From Paracoccus lutimaris (lineage in GTDB: Bacteria; Pseudomonadota; Alphaproteobacteria; Rhodobacterales; Rhodobacteraceae), in assembly GCF_003337565.1 (NCBI RefSeq), contig NZ_QPJL01000005.1, positions 124,001 to 188,000 of the forward strand: 64,000 nt of DNA, given 5' to 3'. Both the position numbers and the translations under genes were made by a program. Positions 25,888 to 34,894 of this stretch are shown one piece after another. Numbering within the stretch: position 1 is the first letter of the stretch; each line of letters opens with the position of its first letter. The notes under the pieces were generated by a model. That model had not been told where the DNA came from. It worked only from the letters and a program-made list of their open reading frames with translations, and did no database searches.

Positions 25888-26651
25888 TCCCGGCCCTGCT
25901 GCTGGCGGCCCTGCCGGTGGCCGCAGACGAGGGGCCGGGCGCGGCGCTTTACCTGCGCGGCACCGGCGCCGAGGCGCGGCTGATGGGCGGCAAGCTGCGC
26001 GTCCCGGCGACGCGCTTTCCCTGTGCCGGTTGCCACGGTCAGGACGCGCGCGGCAGCCGTGAGGGCGCGACCATCTTTCCCGCCATCGACTGGCCCGGCC
26101 TGACCGCGCCCGACCGCCCCGGCGGCGCCTATGACCGGGCGGGCTTCCTGCACGCCGTGACCGATGGCGTCGCCCCGGACGGGCGCGAACTGGATCCGGC
26201 CATGCCGCGCTATGTCGCGGATGAGGCTGTGCTCGGGGCACTGATCGCCTTCCTGCAAGGGATCGGCGCGGCCCAGCAACGCGGCATCACGCCCGGCGCG
26301 CTGCGCGTCAGTGCCGCGCCGGGCACGCCGGCGCAAGTCGGGCTTGAGGCCGCAGCAAAGGCCTTCAACGCGCGCGGCGGGGCCTTTGGCCGGCGGATCG
26401 AGATCGTGACCCAGGGCGACATGGCCTTCGACGCGGACGAACTGGCCGAATTGCTGGAGCCGCGCCTCGCGCAGCTTGACATGCCCGAAATCGCGGACCT
26501 GCCCGCCGAAAGCCGGCGCGCCTATCTGCACGGGCTGATGCTGGGCGAGGCGCTGATCGCCTGCGGGCGCAGGCTGACCCGCGCCTGTCTGGAAACCACG
26601 CTGCCCAAGCTGGACCCCGCGCGGCTGCCGCGCGAGGGAATGCCGCCCTAG
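25875..26651 (+). CDS. Periplasmic c-type cytochrome with a C-terminal binding-protein-like segment
   Basis: The 258-residue protein has a short signal peptide (LIPALLLAALPVAADE) and one class I cytochrome c domain. The heme site is FPCAGCHGQDARGS (Cys50, Cys53, His54), and Met in LDPAMPRY is a plausible sixth ligand. From about residue 140, the sequence ALRVSAAPGTPAQ and AFNARGGAFGRRIEIV resembles the start of a type I periplasmic binding domain, cut short at about 118 residues. It is the last gene of the oxidase operon and could carry electrons from the oxidase or its substrate into the respiratory chain. Its stop shares the CTAG palindrome with the stop of the convergent ABC ATPase gene. 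Confidence 0.82.
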   Translation: MRGLIPALLLAALPVAADEGPGAALYLRGTGAEARLMGGKLRVPATRFPCAGCHGQDARGSREGATIFPAIDWPGLTAPDRPGGAYDRAGFLHAVTDGVAPDGRELDPAMPRYVADEAVLGALIAFLQGIGAAQQRGITPGALRVSAAPGTPAQVGLEAAAKAFNARGGAFGRRIEIVTQGDMAFDADELAELLEPRLAQLDMPEIADLPAESRRAYLHGLMLGEALIACGRRLTRACLETTLPKLDPARLPREGMPP

Positions 26652-28480
26652 CCGTGCGTCACCGGATCGACCAGCACCCGATGGCCCGGCGCCACCTCAT
26701 GATAGACCGAGGGGAGCGCGGCATAATCCACCGGAAAGATCGGCGAGGGGATCGGGCGGAACCGCAGATCCTCGGAGATCTTTTTCTGGCGCGGATCGGC
26801 CACCGGCACGGCGGACATCAACTGGCGCGTATAGCTGTGCTGGGGGTTTTCGAACACCTGCCGGCGGCTGCCGATTTCGACGATCCGGCCCAGATACATG
26901 ACCGCGACCTGATGGCTGACGCGTTCCACCACCGCCATGTCATGGCTGATGAACAGCATGGCGATGCCCAGCTCGCGCTGCAGCTCCATCAGCAGGTTCA
27001 GCACCTGCGCCTGCACCGAGACATCCAGCGCCGAGACCGCCTCGTCGGCGACGACAAGGCGCGGGTTCAGCGCAAGGGCGCGGGCAATGGCGATGCGCTG
27101 GCGCTGGCCGCCCGACATTTCATGCGGATAGCGGCGCATGAAGCTGCGCGGCAGCTCGACCCGGTCGAACAGCCCGGCGATGCGGGATTCGCGTTCGGCG
27201 CGGGTGCCGATGCCGTAATTCAGCATCGGTTCCTCGATCTGGTCGTAAAGCCGCATATGCGGGTCAAGGCTGGCAAAGGGGTCCTGAAAGATCATCTGCA
27301 TGTTGCGCCGGGCGCGGCGCAATTCGCCCGGCCCCATGGCGATGATGTCCTGTCCGGCCAGTTGCACCTGACCCGAGGTCGGCTCGACCAGCCGCAGGAC
27401 CGAGCGGCCCGCCGTGGTCTTGCCCGAACCGGATTCGCCGACCAGCGACAGGGTTTCGCCGGCATTCAGCGTGAATGAGACATCCTCGACCGCATGGACC
27501 TGCGCCACGGTGCGGCGCAAAAGCCCGCCCTTGACCGGAAAGCGGGTGCAAAGATGACGGACCTCCAGCAGCGGCTCGGGTTTGCGGGCGGCGACGGGTT
27601 CCGGGGCCGCCGCCTCGCCCGCGCGCATCAGGCGCATGGGTTCGGGGGCGTCGCGGCCGGTCATCTCGCCCAGTCGCGGCACGGCGGCCAGCAGCGCCTT
27701 GGTGTAATCCTGCTGCGGACGTTCGAATATCTCGGTGACCGGGCCTTCCTCGACCTTGTTGCCACGGAACATGACGACGACGCGGTCGGCCATCTGCGCC
27801 ACCACCGCCATGTCATGGGTGATGAACATCACCGCCATGCCGTTTTCGCGCTTGAGCCGGTCGATCAGCGCCAGAATCTCGGCCTGGATGGTCACATCCA
27901 GCGCGGTCGTCGGCTCGTCGCAGATCAGAAGGCGCGGCCGGCAGGCCATGGCCATGGCGATGACGACGCGCTGGCGCATGCCGCCCGACAGCTCATGCGG
28001 ATATTGCTCCAGTCGGCGTTCGGGTTCGGGGATGCGCACCTCGCGCAGCAGTTCCAGCGCGCGGGCGCGGGCCTCGGCGCGGGTCAGGCCGCGATGGGTG
28101 ATCAGCCCCTCGGAAAGCTGGTCGCCGATGGTGAAGACCGGGTTCAGCGCCGTCATCGGTTCCTGAAAGATCATCGCGATCTCATTGCCGCGGATGCCCT
28201 GCATGGTGCGGCCGTCTTCCCGGGCGATGTCGATCCTTTCGCCATCCTCGCGCTGGAAAAGCAGCTTGCCCTTGGTGATCTCGCCGCCGCCGAACTCGAC
28301 CAGCCGCATCAGCGAGAGCGAGCTGACCGATTTCCCCGAGCCGCTTTCGCCCACCACGCAGACGCATTCGCCCGGGCGGATGTCGAATGACAGCTCGTTG
28401 ACGCCGGTCACCGGGCCGTCATGGGTCTGAAACTCGACCCGCAATTTCTCGATAGAGACCAGCGGCTCTGTGTCCAGCAT
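26648..28480 (-). CDS. Peptide-type ABC transporter, fused double ATP-binding protein
   Basis: The 610-residue protein fuses the two ATPase subunits of a dipeptide/oligopeptide importer (OppD-OppF or GsiA type). The first half has Walker A GESGSGKS and signature LSGGMRQR. The second has GESGSGKTT and MSGGQRQR. Each half is followed by a LLICDEPTTALDV- or VVADEAVSALDV-type Walker B. The C-terminus of each half has the Opp-specific extension that binds an iron-sulfur cluster in some members. It powers uptake through the permeases encoded at 32225-34205. It is divergent from the binding-protein genes, so the system is split into two transcription units. The start at 28480 gives a normal N-terminus; the upstream frame has no ribosome site. 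Confidence 0.93.
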   Translation of the reverse strand: MLDTEPLVSIEKLRVEFQTHDGPVTGVNELSFDIRPGECVCVVGESGSGKSVSSLSLMRLVEFGGGEITKGKLLFQREDGERIDIAREDGRTMQGIRGNEIAMIFQEPMTALNPVFTIGDQLSEGLITHRGLTRAEARARALELLREVRIPEPERRLEQYPHELSGGMRQRVVIAMAMACRPRLLICDEPTTALDVTIQAEILALIDRLKRENGMAVMFITHDMAVVAQMADRVVVMFRGNKVEEGPVTEIFERPQQDYTKALLAAVPRLGEMTGRDAPEPMRLMRAGEAAAPEPVAARKPEPLLEVRHLCTRFPVKGGLLRRTVAQVHAVEDVSFTLNAGETLSLVGESGSGKTTAGRSVLRLVEPTSGQVQLAGQDIIAMGPGELRRARRNMQMIFQDPFASLDPHMRLYDQIEEPMLNYGIGTRAERESRIAGLFDRVELPRSFMRRYPHEMSGGQRQRIAIARALALNPRLVVADEAVSALDVSVQAQVLNLLMELQRELGIAMLFISHDMAVVERVSHQVAVMYLGRIVEIGSRRQVFENPQHSYTRQLMSAVPVADPRQKKISEDLRFRPIPSPIFPVDYAALPSVYHEVAPGHRVLVDPVTHG

Positions 28481-28713
28481 CGGCCATCCCCTGTCGAAAG
28501 CACTGGCCGACAGGCTAGCCCGGCGCCACGACATTGCAACCGGAAAGCGCCGGCAACTTGTTTCTTGCAATTCGCCGGAAACCCGTCTGAAACTCGGGGG
28601 CAGTTTTCACGGGCGGAGATACCGCCGACACGGCAATAACCGAGAGGTTCCACAGCAAGCCCGGCCCATAAGGCCCCTGCCCGCGAATCACGGAACCCTT
28701 CCAACAGGAGTTA

Positions 28714-30417
28714 ATGATGAAACTGAAAACGCTGATGATGGGCGCGGTGGCGACCCTTGCCATGGCCCCGGCGGCATTTGCCGAGCGCGGCGCCGACGGG
28801 CAGGTGAATGTCATCCTGTGGCAGGCGCCCTCGACCATGAACCCGTATCTGTCCTCGGGGACCAAGGACATCATCGCCGCCAGCATGTCGCTTGAGCCGC
28901 TGGCCAATTTCGACCCGACCGGCAAGGTGGTGGCCCGGCTGGCCGCCGAGGTGCCCTCGCTGGAAAACGGCGGCATCGCCGAGGACCTGAAATCGGTGAC
29001 CTGGAAATTGCAGCCGGGGCTGAAATGGTCGGATGGCAGCGCGCTGACCGCCGCAGACGTGGTCTTCACCGCCAATTACTGCATGGACCCCAAGGGCGGC
29101 TGCGCGCAGCTGGCGAAATTCGAGGGCATCGAAAAGGTCGAGGCAGTGGACGACCTGACCGTCAAGGTCAGCTTCGCCGCGCCGCGCCCCGATCCCTTTT
29201 CGGCCTTTGTGGGCGGCCAGTCGCCGATCCTGCAAAAGGCGCAGTTCGAGAAATGCATCGGCGAGGCCGCGCCGACCTGCACCGAGCAGAATTTCGGCCC
29301 GATCGGCACCGGCCCCTTCAAGGTGGTCGAGTTCCGCACCAATGACGTCATCAGCTATGCCGCGAATGGCGAATATCGCGACCCGGCCAAGCCCGCATTC
29401 GCCACGCTGACCATCAAGGGCGGCGGCGATGCGGCGGCGGCGGCGCGCTCGGTTCTGGAAACCGGCGAATTCGACTATGCTTGGAACACCCAGCTTGCCC
29501 CCGATGTCATTCAGGGTATGGAGGCCAAGGGGCTGGGCAAGCTGTCGGTGGCCTTTGGCACGCTGGTCGAGCGCATGGTCGTCAACCTGAGCGACCCTTC
29601 GGTTGACCTGCCCGAGGGCGAGCGTTCGACCATCAAGCATCCGCACCCGATCCTGTCGGACGCCAAGGTGCGCAAGGCGCTGTCCATCGCCATCGACCGC
29701 CAGCTTCTGGCCGAGGTCGGCTACGGCCAGGCCGGCAAACCCACCTGCAACGTGGTGCCCGCGCCCGAGGCCTGGGCCTCGGACAACACCGCCTGCCTGA
29801 CACAGGACATGGACGGCGCGCGCAAGCTGCTGGACGAGGCGGGCTGGGTGCCCGGCTCGGACGGCATCCGCGAAAAGGACGGCAAGCGGCTGAAGCTGGT
29901 CTTCCAGACCTCGGTCAACGCGGTGCGGCAGGACTTTCAGGCGCTGATCAAGCAATGGTGGCAGGAAATCGGCGTCGAGACGGAACTCAAGACCATCGAC
30001 GGCTCGGTCTTCTTTGGCTCTGACGCGGGCTCGCCCGACACGCTGCAGCGTTTCTATGCCGATATCGAGATGTATGCGAACTTCTTCGAGGGCAACAATG
30101 CCGAGCCCTATCTGGCCAAGAACACCTGCGACAAGGCACCGGGGCCGGACAACCAGTGGCAGGGCGAAAACACCAGCCGCTATTGCGACCCGGAATATGA
30201 CAAGCTGGTGGGGGAACTCGGCGCCATCGTCGACCCGGTCGAGCGCGGCGCCATGGGCAAGCGCATGAACGACATGGTGACCAAGGACAGCGACGCGATC
30301 ATCCCGCTGATCTATCGCGGCACCGCCTCGGCCCATGCCAACAGCCTTGGCGGCGTCCAGCTGAACGCATGGGACACCGAGCTGTGGAACGTGGCCGACT
30401 GGCATCGCGTGAAGTAA
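28714..30417 (+). CDS. Peptide-type ABC transporter, substrate-binding protein (first paralogue)
   Basis: The 567-residue protein has a Sec signal (KLKTLMMGAVATLAMAPAAFA) and the family-5 binding-protein fold used for peptides, nickel and related cargo. PGLKWSDGSALTAADVVFT is the family signature, and GTGPFKVVEF and VRKALSIAIDRQLLAEV are typical later motifs. Two Cys pairs (CMDPKGGCAQ and CIGEAAPTC) may form disulfides. Cargo cannot be read from the sequence. A good AGGAG site precedes the start. A terminator hairpin directly after the stop separates it from a close paralogue, which should make this protein more abundant than the downstream products. Confidence 0.93.
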   Translation: MMKLKTLMMGAVATLAMAPAAFAERGADGQVNVILWQAPSTMNPYLSSGTKDIIAASMSLEPLANFDPTGKVVARLAAEVPSLENGGIAEDLKSVTWKLQPGLKWSDGSALTAADVVFTANYCMDPKGGCAQLAKFEGIEKVEAVDDLTVKVSFAAPRPDPFSAFVGGQSPILQKAQFEKCIGEAAPTCTEQNFGPIGTGPFKVVEFRTNDVISYAANGEYRDPAKPAFATLTIKGGGDAAAAARSVLETGEFDYAWNTQLAPDVIQGMEAKGLGKLSVAFGTLVERMVVNLSDPSVDLPEGERSTIKHPHPILSDAKVRKALSIAIDRQLLAEVGYGQAGKPTCNVVPAPEAWASDNTACLTQDMDGARKLLDEAGWVPGSDGIREKDGKRLKLVFQTSVNAVRQDFQALIKQWWQEIGVETELKTIDGSVFFGSDAGSPDTLQRFYADIEMYANFFEGNNAEPYLAKNTCDKAPGPDNQWQGENTSRYCDPEYDKLVGELGAIVDPVERGAMGKRMNDMVTKDSDAIIPLIYRGTASAHANSLGGVQLNAWDTELWNVADWHRVK

Positions 30418-30426
30418 CGACACTGG

Positions 30427-30467
30427 CCGGGCCGGTCCCCCATGCGGGGCCGGCCCGGTTTTCTCTT
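30427..30467 (+). terminator. Intra-operon terminator or attenuator between paralogous binding-protein genes
   Basis: The arms CCGGGCCGG (30427-30435) and CCGGCCCGG (30450-30458), with CCCC/GGGG pairing inside, form a long GC stem followed by TTTTCTCTT. It lies between two co-directional genes of one transporter. Confidence 0.8.
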
Positions 30468-30486
30468 GCACCGGGAAAAGACTGCC

Positions 30487-32199
30487 ATGACCCTTGGACC
30501 GACCGCCTCGGCGCTGGCACTGGCCGCGCTGCCTTTGACCGCCCTGACCGCCCCCGCCCTTGCCGAACGCGGCGCGGATGGCGAATTGCGCGTGCTTTAC
30601 TGGCAGGCGCCGACGGTCCTGAACCCCTATCTTTCGACCGGGGCCAAAGATGTCGATCCGGCCTCGATGGTGATCGAGCCCTTGGCGCAGGTCGCCCCCG
30701 ATGGCAGCCTGACCCCGGTTCTGGCGGCCGAGATCCCCAGCCTTGAAAACGGCGGCATCGCGGCCGATTACAGCGCGGTCACATGGAAGCTGAAGCCCGG
30801 CCTGTTGTGGTCCGATGGCAGCCCGGTCACCGCCGAGGACGTGAAATTCACCGCCGAATATTGCATGGACCCGGCCTTTGGCTGTGCGGTCCTGCAGGAA
30901 TTCGAGGGCATTACCGGCGCCGAGGTGCTGGACGCGCAGACGGTGCGGCTGAATTTCGACGCGCCCCGTTTTGCCCCCTTGCAGGCCTTTGTCGGCGGCC
31001 GCACCCCGATCCTGCAAAAGGCGCAATTCGCCGCCTGCAAGGGCGCGGCGGGGGTCAGCTGCACGGCGCAGAATTTCGGCCCGCTTGGCACCGGCCCCTA
31101 TAAGGTCGCGGATTTCCGCCCCGGCGATGTCGCCCAGTTCGAGCTGAACCCGAATTACCGCGACGCCGCGAAACCCGCCTTCGCGCGGGTGACCGTCAAG
31201 GGCGGCGGCGATGCCATGGCCGCGGCCCGCGCCGTGCTGGAAAGCGCCGAATATGATTTCGCCTGGAACCTGCAACTGCCGCCCGAAGCCGTCTCGGCGA
31301 TGGAGGCCGCAGGCAAGGGCCGCGTGGTCGCGAGCTTTGGCTCGATGGTCGAGCGGATCGACCTGAACCAGACGAACCCCTCGCCTGAACTGCCCGAGGG
31401 CGAGCGTTCGACCGTCAAGCATCCGCATCCCTTCCTGACCGATCCGGCGGTGCGCAAGGCGCTGTCCATGGCCATCGACCGCCAGATCATCGCCGAGCTG
31501 GCCTATGGCCCCGCCGGCAAGGCCACCTGCACCATCCTGCCCATGCCCGAGGCCTATGCCCCCGAAGCCCCGGCCTGCCTGACCCAGGATCTGGAGGGGG
31601 CGCGCGCCCTGCTGGATCAGGCCGGCTGGGTTCCGGGGCCGGATGGCATCCGCGCCAAGGACGGCACCCGGCTGGCGCTGCTGTTCCAGACCACGGTGAA
31701 CCCGGTGCGTCAGGACGAACAGGCGCTGGTCAAGCAATGGTGGTCGGAAATCGGCGTCGAGACGGAACTCAAGGCCGTGGACGGCGCCTCGTTCTTTGGC
31801 GCGGATCCGGGCAATCCCGACACCCAGACCAAGTTCTATGCCGATGTCGAAATGTATACCGACGCCTATTACCTGCCCGACCCGGCATCATTCCTGAGCA
31901 AGTTCACCTGCGACCGCATCCCGACCCCCGAAACGCAATGGCAGGGCAACAATACGCCGCGTTTCTGCGACGCGGGCTATGATGCCGGCATCACCGAACT
32001 GCATGCCACCGGGGATCTGGCGCAGCGCCAGCAGTTTGCCAGAAAGCTGGATGCGCAGTTGGTCGGGGACGGCAATTATGCGCTGCCGCTGATCCATCGC
32101 GGCATGGTCTCGGCCCATGTGAACACGCTTTCGGGCATCGTCCCGAATGGCTGGGAGGGGCAGTTGTGGAACGTCGCCGACTGGAGCCGCGTGAAATGA
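30487..32199 (+). CDS. Peptide-type ABC transporter, substrate-binding protein (second paralogue)
   Basis: The 570-residue protein is a tandem paralogue of the preceding one and matches it over its full length. Shared stretches include AERGADG, SLENGGIA, FVGG-TPILQKAQF and LPEGERST-KHPHP. It has its own signal peptide (ALALAALPLTALTAPALA). The Cys pattern of the first paralogue is largely kept. Differences are concentrated in the second lobe and the C-terminus (YTDAYYLPDPASF here, YANFFEGNNAEPY in the first), where cargo contacts usually lie. The two may therefore offer different cargo to the same permease. It is 25 bases from the first permease gene. Confidence 0.92.
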   Translation: MTLGPTASALALAALPLTALTAPALAERGADGELRVLYWQAPTVLNPYLSTGAKDVDPASMVIEPLAQVAPDGSLTPVLAAEIPSLENGGIAADYSAVTWKLKPGLLWSDGSPVTAEDVKFTAEYCMDPAFGCAVLQEFEGITGAEVLDAQTVRLNFDAPRFAPLQAFVGGRTPILQKAQFAACKGAAGVSCTAQNFGPLGTGPYKVADFRPGDVAQFELNPNYRDAAKPAFARVTVKGGGDAMAAARAVLESAEYDFAWNLQLPPEAVSAMEAAGKGRVVASFGSMVERIDLNQTNPSPELPEGERSTVKHPHPFLTDPAVRKALSMAIDRQIIAELAYGPAGKATCTILPMPEAYAPEAPACLTQDLEGARALLDQAGWVPGPDGIRAKDGTRLALLFQTTVNPVRQDEQALVKQWWSEIGVETELKAVDGASFFGADPGNPDTQTKFYADVEMYTDAYYLPDPASFLSKFTCDRIPTPETQWQGNNTPRFCDAGYDAGITELHATGDLAQRQQFARKLDAQLVGDGNYALPLIHRGMVSAHVNTLSGIVPNGWEGQLWNVADWSRVK

Positions 32200-32224
32200 T
32201 GCGACCAAGGATACCGGAGGCCCC

Positions 32225-33232
32225 ATGCTGACATTCGCCCTGCGCCGGATCCTGCTGGCGATTCCGACGCTTTTGTTCATCTCGCTGGTGATCTTCCTGC
32301 TGCTTGAGGCATCGCCGGGCGACCCCCTGGGCGAGGTGCCCCTGACCGTCCCCCCCGAGGTCAAGGAACGCATGCGCGAGGCGCTGGGGCTGGGGCAGGC
32401 CTGGTATATCCGCTATGTCCTGTGGCTGAAGCAGTTCTTCTGGGTCGAGCCGCTTTACTGGTGCGACCAGATTTTCGGCACCTCGTTCAGCGCCGGCCAG
32501 CAGCGCATCATCAGCTTTCAGTCGCGCAGCCCGGTTTTCGACGTGATCGCCCAGCGCCTGCCGCAGACGCTGACCGTCGTCGGCATGTCCTATCTGCTGG
32601 GGGTGCTGATCGCGATCCCGATCGGGATCATCTCGGCCTATCGGCAATACAGCTGGTTCGACCAGATCGGCACCTTCGTGTCGATGGTCGGGTTTTCGCT
32701 GCCGACCTTCTTTACCGGGGTGGTGTTCATCATCATCTTCGGGATCAAGCTGCAATGGTTCCCGTCGATCTATGACACCACGCTGCGGGTCACCGACTGG
32801 GACAGCTTTGTCATGCAGGTGCGCCAGATGGTGATGCCGGTCACTGTGCTGGCGCTTTACAACGCTGCGCAGATCAGCCGCTTCATGCGCGCCTCGATGC
32901 TGGACAACCTGCGCCAGGACTATGTGCGCACCGCCCGCGCCAAGGGCCTGTCGGAGCGTACGGTGGTGCTGAAGCACGTCCTGCGCAACTCGCTGATCCC
33001 GGTGGTCACCGTGATCGCGCTGGGGCTGCCGGTGGTCTTTGGCGGCGCGCTGATCACCGAGCAGGTCTTCAAGGTGAACGGCATCGGCCAGCTGCTGATC
33101 CTTGCGATCCATGCCAATGACATTCCCATGGTGATGACCCTGACCTTCATCTTTGCCATCCTGATCGTCAGCTTCACGCTGATCGCCGACCTGCTTTACG
33201 GCGTGCTTGACCCGAGGATCCGCTATGACTGA
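32225..33232 (+). CDS. ABC transporter permease, OppB/DppB type
   Basis: The 335-residue membrane protein begins MLTFALRRILLAIPTLLFIS, the usual first helix of DppB-type permeases, with an extra periplasmic loop of about 90 residues before the core. The core has about five further helices, and the EAA-like cytoplasmic loop in YVRTARAKGLSERTVVLKHVLRN contacts the ATPase. It forms the channel for the cargo delivered by the two binding proteins. It overlaps the next permease gene by 8 bases. Confidence 0.93.
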   Translation: MLTFALRRILLAIPTLLFISLVIFLLLEASPGDPLGEVPLTVPPEVKERMREALGLGQAWYIRYVLWLKQFFWVEPLYWCDQIFGTSFSAGQQRIISFQSRSPVFDVIAQRLPQTLTVVGMSYLLGVLIAIPIGIISAYRQYSWFDQIGTFVSMVGFSLPTFFTGVVFIIIFGIKLQWFPSIYDTTLRVTDWDSFVMQVRQMVMPVTVLALYNAAQISRFMRASMLDNLRQDYVRTARAKGLSERTVVLKHVLRNSLIPVVTVIALGLPVVFGGALITEQVFKVNGIGQLLILAIHANDIPMVMTLTFIFAILIVSFTLIADLLYGVLDPRIRYD

Positions 33233-34205
33233 ACCCAGCGATCTGTTGGTCGAGGAAACCGCCTCGAATGCCGCGGCCCCCGGCGCCGAAGCACTGCCGC
33301 CCGCAAATCCGGTCGAGGCCGGCGCCCCTGCCCGCAGCCAGTGGCGCGATGTCTGGCGGCAGTTTCGCAGCCATCGCGGCGCCATGGTGGCGCTGGTGCT
33401 GTTTGTCAGCATCATCCTGTTCGTCGCCATCGGGCCATGGCTCTGGACCATCGATCCGACCTTTGTCGATTACCGCGCCCGCAATCAGGGCTTCAGCATG
33501 GCCCATCCCCTGGGCACCGACCAGCTGGGCCGGGACATGCTGGCGCGGATGATGACGGGGGGGCGGGTCTCGATCGCGGTGGGGCTGGTCGCGATGTCGA
33601 TCGCGCTGACGCTGGGCAGCCTGATCGGGGTCGTCTCGGGCTATTTCAAGCGGCTGGACGCGCCGCTGATGCGGCTGACCGAGCTGTTTCTGGCGCTGCC
33701 GCTGCTGCCCTTGCTGTTGCTGATGGTGACGCTGTTTCGCGAGCCTCTGGGCCAGAAGCTGGGGCCGGCGGGCGGGACCTTTCTGCTGATCGTCTCGGCC
33801 ATCGGCGTGACCTCGTGGATGCAGACGGCGCGGATCGTCAGGGGCGATGTTCTGGGCCTGAAAGAGCGCGAGTTCATTCTGGCGGCGAAATCCATCGGCA
33901 CGCCCGCGCCGCGCATGATCCTGCGTCATGTGCTGCCCAATGTGATCTCGCCGATCATGGTGGCGGCGACGCTGGGGATCGCGACAGCGATCATCACCGA
34001 AAGCGCGCTGTCCTTTCTCGGGCTGGGGTTTCCGCCGGATTTCCCGACCTGGGGACGGTTGCTGTTCGATGCGGTGGACCAGATGCAGCAATATCCGTGG
34101 CGGGTGATCCTGCCGGGCGCGTTCATTTCGCTGACGGTTCTGTCGGTGAACTATATCGGCGACGGGCTGCGGGACGCGATGGATCCCCGCATTCGCGGGC
34201 GGTGA
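33225..34205 (+). CDS. ABC transporter permease, OppC/DppC type
   Basis: The 326-residue protein has a hydrophilic N-terminal extension of about 45 residues, rich in Ala, Glu and Pro. After it comes the DppC-type core: RQFRSHRGAMVALVLFV as the first helix, HPLGTDQLGRDMLARMMTG, and the EAA loop in EFILAAKSIGTPAPRMILRHVLPN. The end LRDAMDPRIRGR is characteristic. It pairs with the preceding permease. The ATG at 33225 lies within the end of that gene, indicating coupling. The transporter operon ends here against a convergent gene with a short repeat in between. Confidence 0.93.
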   Translation: MTEPSDLLVEETASNAAAPGAEALPPANPVEAGAPARSQWRDVWRQFRSHRGAMVALVLFVSIILFVAIGPWLWTIDPTFVDYRARNQGFSMAHPLGTDQLGRDMLARMMTGGRVSIAVGLVAMSIALTLGSLIGVVSGYFKRLDAPLMRLTELFLALPLLPLLLLMVTLFREPLGQKLGPAGGTFLLIVSAIGVTSWMQTARIVRGDVLGLKEREFILAAKSIGTPAPRMILRHVLPNVISPIMVAATLGIATAIITESALSFLGLGFPPDFPTWGRLLFDAVDQMQQYPWRVILPGAFISLTVLSVNYIGDGLRDAMDPRIRGR

Positions 34206-34222
34206 TTGCGTCACCGCCGCAT

Positions 34223-34244
34223 GGATATTTGAGTGAAGAAGAAA
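34223..34244 (+). repeat. Short gene-end repeat, copy 2
   Basis: GGATATTT-GAGT-GAAGAAGAAA, identical to the copies at 43955 and 58088. It sits between convergent genes, five bases from the stop codon of the minus-strand thiamine pyrophosphokinase gene. Confidence 0.8.
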
Positions 34245-34249
34245 GTGGT

Positions 34250-34894
34250 TCAGAGCGCGCGGGCGAGTGTCACCAGATGCGCGCGGGGCAGGATCAGCAG
34301 CATCGGTCCCTCGGTCTGCAAAAGGACCGGGCCGGTCGCTGCGTTCGAGGTGCCGATGCGGGCATCGGGTGCAAAATCGAGGCCGTCGATGGGCCATTTC
34401 AGGCCCTGCGCATAGCCGCTGGCCGGGCCCATCGGGAACAGCGAGAGCCTTGTGCCCGGGGGCAGGTCAAGGGCGATCTCGGGCGGGCAGAGGGTGATGA
34501 TGTCCTCGGCCGCGATCAGGATGCAGGGCGGGCCGATCCGGCGCGACAGCGTTGAAAGCGCCGCCAGAAAATGGTCGTGGCGGGCGCCGGCAAAGCCCAC
34601 GGCGATGACCAGGGGCGCGTCGATGCGCGACAGGCATTTCTCGAAATCGGTGCTGTCCTGTTCGGTGACGGGATGCAGGTTTCCGGGCGGGATTTCGGCG
34701 CGGGCACGGGCCGAGATGCTGTCGAAATCGCCCCAGACCGCCTGCGGCACCAGCCCGTTCGCCAAGGCCGTGTCGGCCCCGCCATCGGCGGCCGCGACGA
34801 CCGGCGCCAAGCTCAGCGCCTGCGTCAGATCGTCAGGGTCGAGGGGGGCGCCGCCGATCAGCGTCACCGGCTGGCGACTGGCCAGACGGGTCAT
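34250..34894 (-). CDS. thiN: Thiamine pyrophosphokinase
   Basis: The 214-residue protein has the TPK pattern. APVVAAADGGADTALANGLVPQAVWGDFDSIS (only boundary motifs AAADGGAD and WGDFDS matter) is the ATP/Mg region. TEQDSTDFEKCL is the second acidic motif, and GARHDHFLAALSTL the third. It converts thiamine to thiamine diphosphate using ATP. Length is standard. The start codon overlaps the stop of the DUF2842 gene by four bases, so it is co-translated with it. Its C-terminus ends five bases before short repeat copy 2. Confidence 0.88.
   Translation of the reverse strand: MTRLASRQPVTLIGGAPLDPDDLTQALSLAPVVAAADGGADTALANGLVPQAVWGDFDSISARARAEIPPGNLHPVTEQDSTDFEKCLSRIDAPLVIAVGFAGARHDHFLAALSTLSRRIGPPCILIAAEDIITLCPPEIALDLPPGTRLSLFPMGPASGYAQGLKWPIDGLDFAPDARIGTSNAATGPVLLQTEGPMLLILPRAHLVTLARAL

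Noticed and set aside
28711..31737. 1,008-codon open frame on the minus strand opposite both binding-protein genes
   Set aside because: It spans two real genes and the terminator between them and has no recognisable domain, so it is a shadow of biased codon use.
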